From the NCBI GenBank assembly GCA_018401375.1, contig JAGYKR010000006.1, positions 1 through 64,000 of the forward strand: a stretch of DNA of 64,000 nucleotides. The letters are read 5' to 3'. Positions 46,654 through 53,964 of this stretch are shown one piece after another. The translations under genes were made by a program, and so were the position numbers. Source of the stretch: Ilumatobacteraceae bacterium. GTDB lineage: Bacteria > Actinomycetota > Acidimicrobiia > Acidimicrobiales > Ilumatobacteraceae. Numbering within the stretch: position 1 is the stretch's first letter; each line of letters begins with the position of its first letter. The notes beneath the pieces were generated by a model that had not been told where the DNA came from, searched no databases, and worked only from the letters and a program-made list of their open reading frames with translations.

Positions 46654-47832
46654 CTAGCGGGGAGTGAAGCCCAAAGTGAAACTGCGCACCGCCCGAGCAA
46701 AAATGTTGGGCTCCACATCGGGTTCGTTCACCACATGCAAGTTGGTGACCCGCTGACTGAGTTGGCCAAACACTTCGGCGAGCGTGGTGCGAGCCTGATG
46801 GGTGCCAATGCACAGATGGGTCCCAAACCCAAAGGCCAGATGCGGGTTCGGATCACGAGTGATATCAAACCTAAACGGGTCCGCAAACACGTCCTCGTCA
46901 CGGTTAGCCGACGGGTACAGCATCACGATTCGGTCACCCCGATGGATCGGTACCCCAGCGATCTCGGTGTTGGCAGCGGCCCTGCGGAACATGTTGTTCA
47001 ACGGTGTCACCCACCGCAACACCTCCTCCACAGCACCAGGGATCAGACCCGGATCAGCGGCGATCGCCTCCCATTGCTCGGGATGATCAGCAAAAGCCCG
47101 CAATCCGTGGCTAATCGCCGTGCGGGTGGTTTCAGCGCCACCGGCGATGAAGAGACCCACCTCATGGGCGATTGCGAAAGGCGATAAAGGTTCATCGTCA
47201 ATGCGAGCATGCACCCAGGTGCTGATCAGATCGTCCGCCGGGCAGCCAGCGCGCTCACGGGCCACTTCCCCGAGCGCACCCATGAACTCCATGTTGGCGT
47301 CCACGAATTCGCAAAACACCTCTCCGGAGCGTTCCCGCATATCGGTGCGCATTAACCGCTCGCTCCAACTCATGACCTCGGGCCACATCTCCTCGGGATA
47401 TCCGAGCAACTTCGCTGTCGTCCGCGCCGGTAACTGACCGGCGAGGGCGTGCACCACTTCGCTCGAGGTCCCCGCTGCAAGCATCTCGTCGATCAGCGTC
47501 GCAGTCAGCACGGCGATGTCTTCACGGCGTGCCGCGACCGCCTTACCGGTGAACTTGCCCTGCACCAGCATGCGTTGTTGGCGATGCCGTGGATCATCTT
47601 GGGCGATCATGTTGATCTCATCGGGCGACCAGAGCGCCCGATACCCCTGGCCAGAGACAAACACCGATGAGGTGCGCTCCACAAACATCAGATCGGCATG
47701 GCGGGTGATCCCCCACAGCCCATTGCGCTCATCTCTGTAAACGGGCTCGTTGGCCCGCATCCAGGTCCAGGCGTCGTGGGGATTGCGTTGGTACAAATGC
47801 GGGTCGAGCAGATCCACTACGAGACGGGTCAT
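46654..47832 (-). CDS. cytochrome P450
   Basis: This 392-residue heme monooxygenase has the oxygen-activating helix AGGAETTR (residues 230-237), E270-x2-R273 (EEVLRW), and the heme-binding loop FGFGTHLCIGTHQA with C341. These are the class I bacterial pattern that takes electrons from ferredoxin; no ferredoxin or reductase gene is adjacent. The substrate is unknown, but the operon contains acyl-CoA enzymes, as for steroid or terpenoid P450s. The ATG overlaps the nitroreductase stop in ATGA, so I set the start at 47832. Confidence 0.95.
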   Translation of the reverse strand: MTRLVVDLLDPHLYQRNPHDAWTWMRANEPVYRDERNGLWGITRHADLMFVERTSSVFVSGQGYRALWSPDEINMIAQDDPRHRQQRMLVQGKFTGKAVAARREDIAVLTATLIDEMLAAGTSSEVVHALAGQLPARTTAKLLGYPEEMWPEVMSWSERLMRTDMRERSGEVFCEFVDANMEFMGALGEVARERAGCPADDLISTWVHARIDDEPLSPFAIAHEVGLFIAGGAETTRTAISHGLRAFADHPEQWEAIAADPGLIPGAVEEVLRWVTPLNNMFRRAAANTEIAGVPIHRGDRIVMLYPSANRDEDVFADPFRFDITRDPNPHLAFGFGTHLCIGTHQARTTLAEVFGQLSQRVTNLHVVNEPDVEPNIFARAVRSFTLGFTPR

Positions 47833-48482
47833 GGCCGATTCCCCCATTGATTGAAGTGAGTGACCTTTGTTGATGGTTTGCGCGGGGCGACACCAAAAGA
47901 GCCGCGGGGTCTGCCCATGGGCACGAGCGCTGCGATCTCAAATCTGCCCTCGGGCACCCCGAGGGCGGCCAGCACCTCGGCGGTGTAGATCCTGATCACC
48001 GTAGTCACAGCGGTGCCGATTCCGAGCGAACGAGCCGCCAGACAGAAGTTTTGTACTGCCGGGTACACGCTTGCATCGAGGCGCCCGATATCCATCGGCC
48101 CTTCCGCATCAGCGGGTGCCCACGGGATGATCGGCTGCAGGAACAGCACGATGGCCGGGGTGTCAGCGAGATGATCAGCCAGATGCCTACTCGCATTGCG
48201 GGTGCGTTCCCAAGAGGCCCGGGCCGATTCATCTCTGAACTCCGTGGCTTCGGGTAGGGATCGCTCGTAACGGTCATAGGCCCGGGCATACCAGTGGGCC
48301 ACAGCGGTCTTTGCCTCAGGGTCGGTGAGGACAAGGTATTGCTGGGGTTGCACATTGCCTCCGCTCGGGGCCTGTTGGGCAGCGGCAAGACAGGTGCTGA
48401 TCTCTTCGTTCGTCACCGGTTCAGCGGTGAAGCGACGGATCGCCCGGGTGGTCATGATCGCCTCAATCACGGGATTAGACAT
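47829..48482 (-). CDS. nitroreductase-family FMN protein
   Basis: This 217-residue flavoprotein has the nitroreductase fold. The N-terminal MTTRAIRRFTAEPV carries the FMN-binding Arg-x-x-Arg-Arg-Phe pattern; the central AAQQAPSGGNVQPQQYLVL and the C-terminal LGIGTAVTTVIRIY match the family. Members reduce nitro groups, quinones or enones, and some are used in lipid or steroid catabolism; the reaction here is not known. ATG 48482 has GAGGAGA 5 nt upstream. It is coupled to the P450 by an ATGA overlap and follows the enoyl-CoA hydratase by 25 bp. Confidence 0.9.
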   Translation of the reverse strand: MSNPVIEAIMTTRAIRRFTAEPVTNEEISTCLAAAQQAPSGGNVQPQQYLVLTDPEAKTAVAHWYARAYDRYERSLPEATEFRDESARASWERTRNASRHLADHLADTPAIVLFLQPIIPWAPADAEGPMDIGRLDASVYPAVQNFCLAARSLGIGTAVTTVIRIYTAEVLAALGVPEGRFEIAALVPMGRPRGSFGVAPRKPSTKVTHFNQWGNRP

Positions 48483-48507
48483 CGGTGTCTCCTCGTAGGT
48501 GTTCAGG

Positions 48508-49287
48508 TCAACGGGCGTGAAACTCAGGGGTCCGGCGGGTCCGGAAGGCGTCGACGGCCTCCACGTGATCCTCAGATAACAGACACGGAATCTCGAGGGC
48601 AGTGGACAAATCAAAGCTTGTGAGCAGCGCCTGCTTGATCTGTTGATTAACCGCCGCTTTGGTGCCTTGCACCGCGAGTGGGGCACCCGTAGCGAGGCGC
48701 CGACCCCAGTGCAGACTGCGTTCAAACAGATCCTCTGGTGCACAGACTTCAGTGGCGATGCCCCATCGCAGAGCGTCAGCAGCAGACAGCGGATCGCCGA
48801 GCATCAGATGGCGCTTCGCCGCTAGTGGCCCGAGTAACAGCGGCCAGATCGCTGCGCCCCCATCACCGGCCACGAGGCCTACCGTCACATGCGGGTCAGC
48901 GATCATTGCTGTCTCGGACATGATGATCATGTCCGAGAGCAACGCGATCGACGCCCCGAGACCGACGGCCGGGCCATTCATCGCACACAAGATAGGGATC
49001 TCCACATCGAGCAGATCCCAGATGATCTGTTTGGCCTCACGGCGTAAATGGTGCACGGCCTCCACGGTGCGCAGTTCGGCGAACCAATCGAAGTCACCAC
49101 CGGCAGAAAACGCTGTCCCCACCCCGGTCAGAATCACGGCTCGAGCCGAAGATTCAGTCTTCAGTTCACGAAACAGTTGCCCAAGATCGTGATGGAGCGC
49201 GGCGTTGACCGGGTTCAGCGCGGAGTCAGGTCGATCGATTCGGGCGATTAACAGATGCCCTTGTCGTTCGATGGAGATGAGTTCCAT
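48508..49287 (-). CDS. enoyl-CoA hydratase/isomerase family protein
   Basis: This crotonase-fold protein of 259 residues has the oxyanion-hole segments TAFSAGGDF and NGPAVGLGAS. The two catalytic glutamates of classical hydratase are replaced: the first region reads DPHVTVGLVAGDGG, with His and Asp instead of Glu. This variant is common in actinobacterial paralogs, so the reaction could be hydration, isomerisation or hydrolysis. Its ATG shares one base with the stop of the flavin monooxygenase-like gene. It belongs to the six-gene operon. Confidence 0.92.
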   Translation of the reverse strand: MELISIERQGHLLIARIDRPDSALNPVNAALHHDLGQLFRELKTESSARAVILTGVGTAFSAGGDFDWFAELRTVEAVHHLRREAKQIIWDLLDVEIPILCAMNGPAVGLGASIALLSDMIIMSETAMIADPHVTVGLVAGDGGAAIWPLLLGPLAAKRHLMLGDPLSAADALRWGIATEVCAPEDLFERSLHWGRRLATGAPLAVQGTKAAVNQQIKQALLTSFDLSTALEIPCLLSEDHVEAVDAFRTRRTPEFHAR

Positions 49288-50399
49288 CAGATCATTCTCG
49301 TGTCGGTCTCAACGCCCAGCATGAATCGTCCGAATGTCTCAAACAGCTTGGGTGCAGTCATCACATGCTGGGTGACCACATGGGCATCGCGCAGACACCG
49401 GCCGAGCACGCTGGTCTCATAGACCGCTGCACCTCCCGCCAGAGTGAACGCCGTATCGGTGGCTTGGGCTGCCGTCACCCCGAGATGGGTGGCGGCCAGA
49501 CGGATCTGCACCCGTTGGTGATCGTTCACCGCTTCTCCGCTCACGGCAAGGTCCCAGGCCCGAGACAGTTCGTCAAGCAGATAGGCCCTTGCGGCGCGCA
49601 CCGAGGCGAGGGCTTTTGCGTATTCGATCTGGGTGTAGCCCACATGAGCCAAGGTGCGCGTGGAATATTGCGGCTTTTTGGTCTCGGCCATTTCAGCGAG
49701 TTCGGCCAACGCACGCTCTGCGATCCCGGCACCCACCGCAGCCACACCAGCTCCGAGCAGAGTGAAGTTAGGGAAGCGAGCCAAAGGCACATCCACCGTT
49801 GGTCGGGTCACTCCGGGCTGCATCGTGTGATCGGCCGGGACGAACACCTCCTGAAAGGAGTAGTCCAGGGATCCGGTGCCACGCATACCCATCGTGTGCC
49901 AGGTGTCGTAAAACTCCACGTTCCCCGCCGGTGTAAAGCACAACCGGAAGGTGTCATCATCACAACGTGCTCCGCCGAGCACCCAGTCACAGTGTTGGGT
50001 CCCACTGCCCCACTGCCAGCGACCGCTCACACGGAATCCGTCGCCATCGGTGACACCGGTCCCGTTGGGAGCAAACACTCCCCCGGCCACTACTGCGGGA
50101 TCCCCAAAGATTGTGGTGGCCACATCCGGGGCGAGAAACATTGACATCGAGGCGGTGGTGGACGCAATCATCGTGCACCACCCCGCAGCGCCGTCATGTT
50201 CTGCGACGGCCGCAATGGCCTGCACCAACTCCATCGGTGTGACCTCTGGGCCTCCATAGACACCGGGCACGCACATCCGCAATAGATCGGCGGAACGTAG
50301 GGCCTCGACCGTCGAAGGCGACAGACGTCGGCCCTGTTCGGACCGATCCGCCTCCGCCCGCAGCAACGAACCAAGGTCTGCATCGACCATCGTGCTCAT
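49287..50399 (-). CDS. acyl-CoA-dehydrogenase-fold flavin monooxygenase (group D-like)
   Basis: The 370-residue protein has the acyl-CoA dehydrogenase fold but resembles HsaA/DszC-type flavin monooxygenases. The C-terminal LGRCLRDAHVVTQHV has the Arg-Asp and late His of that group, and the catalytic Glu of dehydrogenases is not evident. The N-terminal LSPSTVEALRSADLLRMCVPGVYGG and GRWQWGSGTQHCDWVLGG are typical of hydroxylases in this group. Such enzymes need reduced FMN from a partner reductase; the nitroreductase in the operon might supply it, as an inference. The gene abuts the acyl-CoA dehydrogenase gene with no gap. Confidence 0.82.
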   Translation of the reverse strand: MSTMVDADLGSLLRAEADRSEQGRRLSPSTVEALRSADLLRMCVPGVYGGPEVTPMELVQAIAAVAEHDGAAGWCTMIASTTASMSMFLAPDVATTIFGDPAVVAGGVFAPNGTGVTDGDGFRVSGRWQWGSGTQHCDWVLGGARCDDDTFRLCFTPAGNVEFYDTWHTMGMRGTGSLDYSFQEVFVPADHTMQPGVTRPTVDVPLARFPNFTLLGAGVAAVGAGIAERALAELAEMAETKKPQYSTRTLAHVGYTQIEYAKALASVRAARAYLLDELSRAWDLAVSGEAVNDHQRVQIRLAATHLGVTAAQATDTAFTLAGGAAVYETSVLGRCLRDAHVVTQHVMTAPKLFETFGRFMLGVETDTRMI

Positions 50400-51644
50400 T
50401 CAGTCCCCCCTTTGAGAGTGTCCGCTTGAGCGTTGAGCCTCAGACCACGACAACCCCTGTTCGGCGTTGATGTCATGGGGAAGACCGAGCACCCGTTCGG
50501 CCACAATATTGCGTTGCACATCCCCGGTGCCACCACCGATAGTAAGGGCTTGGGCGAACATGTAGCCGTCGTACCAACCCGGGTCATAGAGACCGCCGGT
50601 GGGCTTGAGCGGTCCGAGGTTATGGGTGTCGGTCCCCGGTACGAACCCCTCCCCTGAGGTGCCATCCCCACCGGTGAGCATCCCGGCCGGACCGAGCAAG
50701 TCCCGGGCCACACCCATCACATGTTGGCCATGTTCGTCGGCGAGGATTTTGCGGATACTCGCCTCTGGTCCGGGTTGTTCACCGCGGAGTCGGGCCGACA
50801 ACGTCCGCAGCCGGATCAGATCCAACAGCGCATGTTCAATGTGGACGTCTGCGGCGCGTTGACGGATCCCCGGATCAGTAATCGGACCGAGGGTGCGGGC
50901 GTCGGCGAGCATCTCAAGCGCAGTGGGACCGTTGCCCCATAACACGCCGCCGGTGGACAACGAGATGCGTTCATTGCCGAGGGTCACCTTGGCGAGACGC
51001 CAACCGTCGTTCAGATCTCCCACCAGATTGGCCGCCGGGATCCGCACATCGGTGAAGAACACCTCATTAAAGGTGTGGCCGCCCGTGATCTCGGTGATCG
51101 GACGGATCTCTATCCCGGGCGCATCCATCGGACACACGAAGTAGGAGATGCCGCGGTGTTTGGCCACGTCGGTGTCGGTGCGGGCGATCAAAATCCCAAA
51201 GGATGCATACTGAGCGCCACTGGTCCAGATCTTCTGACCGTTCACGATGAACTCATCGCCGTCACGCACCGCCCGAGTGCCGAGGTTCGCGAGGTCAGAT
51301 CCGGCACCCGGTTCGCTGAACAACTGGCACCAGAACTCCTCCCCCGACAGGAGCGGCCACAGGTAACGCTGTTTGAGTTCCTCAGACCCGGCGAAGAGCA
51401 ATGTGGGGCCAGCCCAACCGATCCCGATCGGATTCACGGGCCGCGAGACCTGGGCCCGGGTGAGTTCGTCGTCAATGATCAACTGGTGGATCGGATCAGC
51501 ATCGAGTCCCCACGGCGCCGGCCAATGCGGCGCCACGTACCCGGCCTCGGCTAGTTCCCGACCAGAAGGATCGGGATGGGCAGTTAACCATTCACGGATA
51601 GAGGTCCGGCGGGCATCATCATCAGCAGGCAACACAAAATCCAT
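50400..51644 (-). CDS. acyl-CoA dehydrogenase
   Basis: This 414-residue FAD enzyme of the FadE type introduces a 2,3 double bond into acyl-CoA. The FAD and substrate motifs are FWCQLFSEPGAGSDLANLGTRAVRDGDEFIVNGQKIWTSGA-like in successive blocks, and the C-terminal TIGGGTGDVQRNIVAERVLGLP closes the active site. The N-terminal region is short and the pattern GPTLLFAGSEELKQRYLWPLL is typical of the actinobacterial heteromeric or steroid-type FadE group. It is the first gene of the six-gene operon and is divergent, 48 bp apart, from the FadD19-like ligase gene. Confidence 0.93.
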   Translation of the reverse strand: MDFVLPADDDARRTSIREWLTAHPDPSGRELAEAGYVAPHWPAPWGLDADPIHQLIIDDELTRAQVSRPVNPIGIGWAGPTLLFAGSEELKQRYLWPLLSGEEFWCQLFSEPGAGSDLANLGTRAVRDGDEFIVNGQKIWTSGAQYASFGILIARTDTDVAKHRGISYFVCPMDAPGIEIRPITEITGGHTFNEVFFTDVRIPAANLVGDLNDGWRLAKVTLGNERISLSTGGVLWGNGPTALEMLADARTLGPITDPGIRQRAADVHIEHALLDLIRLRTLSARLRGEQPGPEASIRKILADEHGQHVMGVARDLLGPAGMLTGGDGTSGEGFVPGTDTHNLGPLKPTGGLYDPGWYDGYMFAQALTIGGGTGDVQRNIVAERVLGLPHDINAEQGLSWSEAQRSSGHSQRGD

Positions 51645-51679
51645 CGCCTGACATTAGGTCCCCATCCCCACCAAACCGG

Positions 51680-51692
51680 TACCGTCGTAAGG
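51680..51692 (+). promoter_or_regulatory. leaderless -10 box for the FadD19-like ligase
   Basis: TACCGT at 51680-51685 ends 7 nt before GTG 51693, with no ribosome site. The 48-bp gap to the divergent operon must hold both promoters. Confidence 0.4.
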
Positions 51693-53342
51693 GTGAACGC
51701 TCAGGGATGGAACTTCGCCAACGTATGGGAACGGATCGCCGAACGGATCCCCGACCATCTCGCCCAGCGACAAGATCAGAACTCCACCACTTGGGCGCAG
51801 TTCAATGCCCGTTCCAACGGGGTCGCTAAGGAGCTGTTATCTGCTGGCCTGGTGGAACAGGACAAAGTGGCCCAGTACCTCTACAACTGTCCGGAATACC
51901 TTGAGAGCGTGTTCGGGGCCTTCAAAGCCGGTATGGCCATCGTCAATACGAACTATCGCTATACGGCGGATGAGATCGTCTACCTCTGGGACAACGCCGA
52001 TGTGGTGGCCGTGGTCTTTCACGGCACCTTTGCTGAGCGTTGCGCAGAGGTGCGCCCTCACCTCCCGCGAATCACCACATGGCTGTGGGTAGATGACGGG
52101 TCGGGCCCCTGTCCTGATTGGGCCACCGCCTATGAACCGGTCGCCTCCTCTGGCGAGAGCCGCAATGTGTCCGGGCCGTGGGGCCGCAGCGGGGACCATC
52201 TGATGCTGCTCTACACCGGTGGCACCACCGGGATGCCCAAGGGTGTGATGTGGCGTCAAGAGGATTTGTTCGGAGCACTCGATTCAGCAAACCGCAAGCG
52301 GATGCCACCCGAAGCAGATCTCGATGCCGCCGGTGACCGAGTGGCGGGACCAGGCCCACGAAACCTGCCAGCGGCTCCACTGATGCACGGCACCGGCTTG
52401 TTCAACGCGATCAGCAACCTGATCGTCGGTGGCAGCGTGGTGACCATGTCTGGTCGCCGTTTTGATCCGGTAGAGCTGCTCGACACGATCGAAACCCACC
52501 AGATCAACTCGATGTCGATCGTGGGTGATGCCTTCGCGAAGCCAATCCTCAAAGCCCTCGATACCCATGATCGCTGGGACATCTCTTCTTTGCGAGTCAT
52601 TGTCTCTTCCGGGGTCATGTGGTCCGGTGAAACCAAAGCCGGCCTTCTCGCTCACAACCCTCGCCTGATCATGGTGGATGCGCTCGGATCCTCCGAGGCG
52701 ATCGGGATGGCCACCAACACCACCACCGCTGAATCCTTGGCCGAGCAGAGTTCAGTAGGAGAAAAGTCCGCCAAGTTTGCGCTCGGCCCCAACACCCGAG
52801 TGGTGACCGAGGACGGCCGGGATGTGGTACCGGGTTCCGGGGAAATCGGCCGGGTGGCGCTGCGCGGTTTCACCCCGATCGGTTATTACAAAGATGAGGA
52901 AAAGTCCGCATCCACCTTCCAAAAGATTGACGGTGTCCGCTACTCGATTCCCGGTGACTGGGCCGAGGTGGAGTCCGATGGCACCGTGAAGCTGCTCGGT
53001 CGAGGTAGCCAGTGCATCAACACCGGTGGCGAGAAGGTGTACCCCGAAGAGGTAGAAGAAGCACTGAAACTGCACCCGAGTGTGGCTGATGCGGCAGTGG
53101 TCGGCATCCCCGATGAACGGTTCGGTCAGGCGATCTGTGCATTGGTAGAACTCGAGCCGGGTCAGGATCTGGACACGGGAGCCTTAATCGCCCATGTCAA
53201 AGAGCGCCTCGCCGCGTACAAGGCACCCAAACAGGTGGTGCAGGTGGCCTCGATCGGCAGGGCAGCCAACGGCAAACTCGATTACAAGCGGCTCACCTCA
53301 GAGGCATTGTCAGCCACCGGAACCCCTGCGGGAGGCATCTAA
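51693..53342 (+). CDS. acyl-CoA synthetase, FadD19-like
   Basis: This 549-residue ANL ligase resembles mycobacterial FadD19/FadD17, which activate C24-C27 steroid side-chain acids. The specific motifs are LLYTGGTTGMPKGVMWRQED, the inner segment GYYKDEEKSASTFQKIDGVRYSIPGDW and GRGSQCINTGGEKVYPEEVEEAL; the last is characteristic of this branch. The substrate may be a bulky isoprenoid or steroid acid, an inference from the branch and neighbours. It is divergent from the six-gene operon, and the HAD gene starts 3 bp after its stop. Confidence 0.92.
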   Translation: MNAQGWNFANVWERIAERIPDHLAQRQDQNSTTWAQFNARSNGVAKELLSAGLVEQDKVAQYLYNCPEYLESVFGAFKAGMAIVNTNYRYTADEIVYLWDNADVVAVVFHGTFAERCAEVRPHLPRITTWLWVDDGSGPCPDWATAYEPVASSGESRNVSGPWGRSGDHLMLLYTGGTTGMPKGVMWRQEDLFGALDSANRKRMPPEADLDAAGDRVAGPGPRNLPAAPLMHGTGLFNAISNLIVGGSVVTMSGRRFDPVELLDTIETHQINSMSIVGDAFAKPILKALDTHDRWDISSLRVIVSSGVMWSGETKAGLLAHNPRLIMVDALGSSEAIGMATNTTTAESLAEQSSVGEKSAKFALGPNTRVVTEDGRDVVPGSGEIGRVALRGFTPIGYYKDEEKSASTFQKIDGVRYSIPGDWAEVESDGTVKLLGRGSQCINTGGEKVYPEEVEEALKLHPSVADAAVVGIPDERFGQAICALVELEPGQDLDTGALIAHVKERLAAYKAPKQVVQVASIGRAANGKLDYKRLTSEALSATGTPAGGI

Positions 53343-53344
53343 CG

Positions 53345-53955
53345 GTGACGTCAGAGATCCGCTGGGCCGACTGGTCAGCGGTGCTGTGGGACCTCGACGG
53401 GGTCATCACCGCCCCCGCCGAGGTACACGAACGTGCCTGGGCGGATCTCTTCAGCGAGTGGGAGTTCACCGGGGCTGATTATTTGACCTACGTGGACGGG
53501 CGCCCGCGCTACGACGGGGTGCGCGCATTCCTCACCTCTCGGGGCGTCACCCTGCCTGAGGGTGACCCGACCGATGACCCCGATGCCGCCACGATCTGTG
53601 GGTTTGGTAATCGCAAGAATCTGCTGTTTCAACAGATCATCTCGACCGAAGGGTTCTGGCTGCCGCGGGCCTCGATCACCGGTTTGAGGTGGTGGTGGAC
53701 GGTCTCACCGCCCAGGAGCACTCCCTACCCGGCAAGCCTGCCCCCGACATGTTCATCCATGCCGCCGCTGCTCTCGGGATCCCGGTCCAGCGCTGTGTGG
53801 TCGTGGAAGATGCCGTCTCTGGTGTGTTAGCCGGGGCTGCAGCCGGGGCCGGTTATGTCCTCGGTGTGGATCGCTCCGGTGACGGAGCCGCTCTGCTCGC
53901 CGCCGGGGCGAACCTCGTGGTGAATGACCTGGCACAGACCGGTTCGAAAGGCTGA
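53345..53955 (+). pseudogene. broken HAD beta-phosphoglucomutase-like gene (internal deletion plus frameshift)
   Basis: The first half reads in one frame from GTG 53345: HAD motif I in LWDLDGVITAPAEVHERAW, then YVDGRPRYDGVRAF and GNRKNLLFQQIISTEGF. At about 53650-53660 the homology switches frame and continues as VLAAAGLDHRFEVVVDGLTAQE, GKPAPDMF and VVVEDAVSGV to the stop at 53955. Only about 203 codons remain in total, against roughly 240-260 for the family. The missing part includes motif II (the Ser-rich VVSSS-type stretch) and the first frame runs on to a stop near 53828. The next gene is an intact GH65 phosphorylase, the usual partner. A real deletion and an assembly error both fit. Confidence 0.88.
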
Positions 53956-53964
53956 AGGATCACT

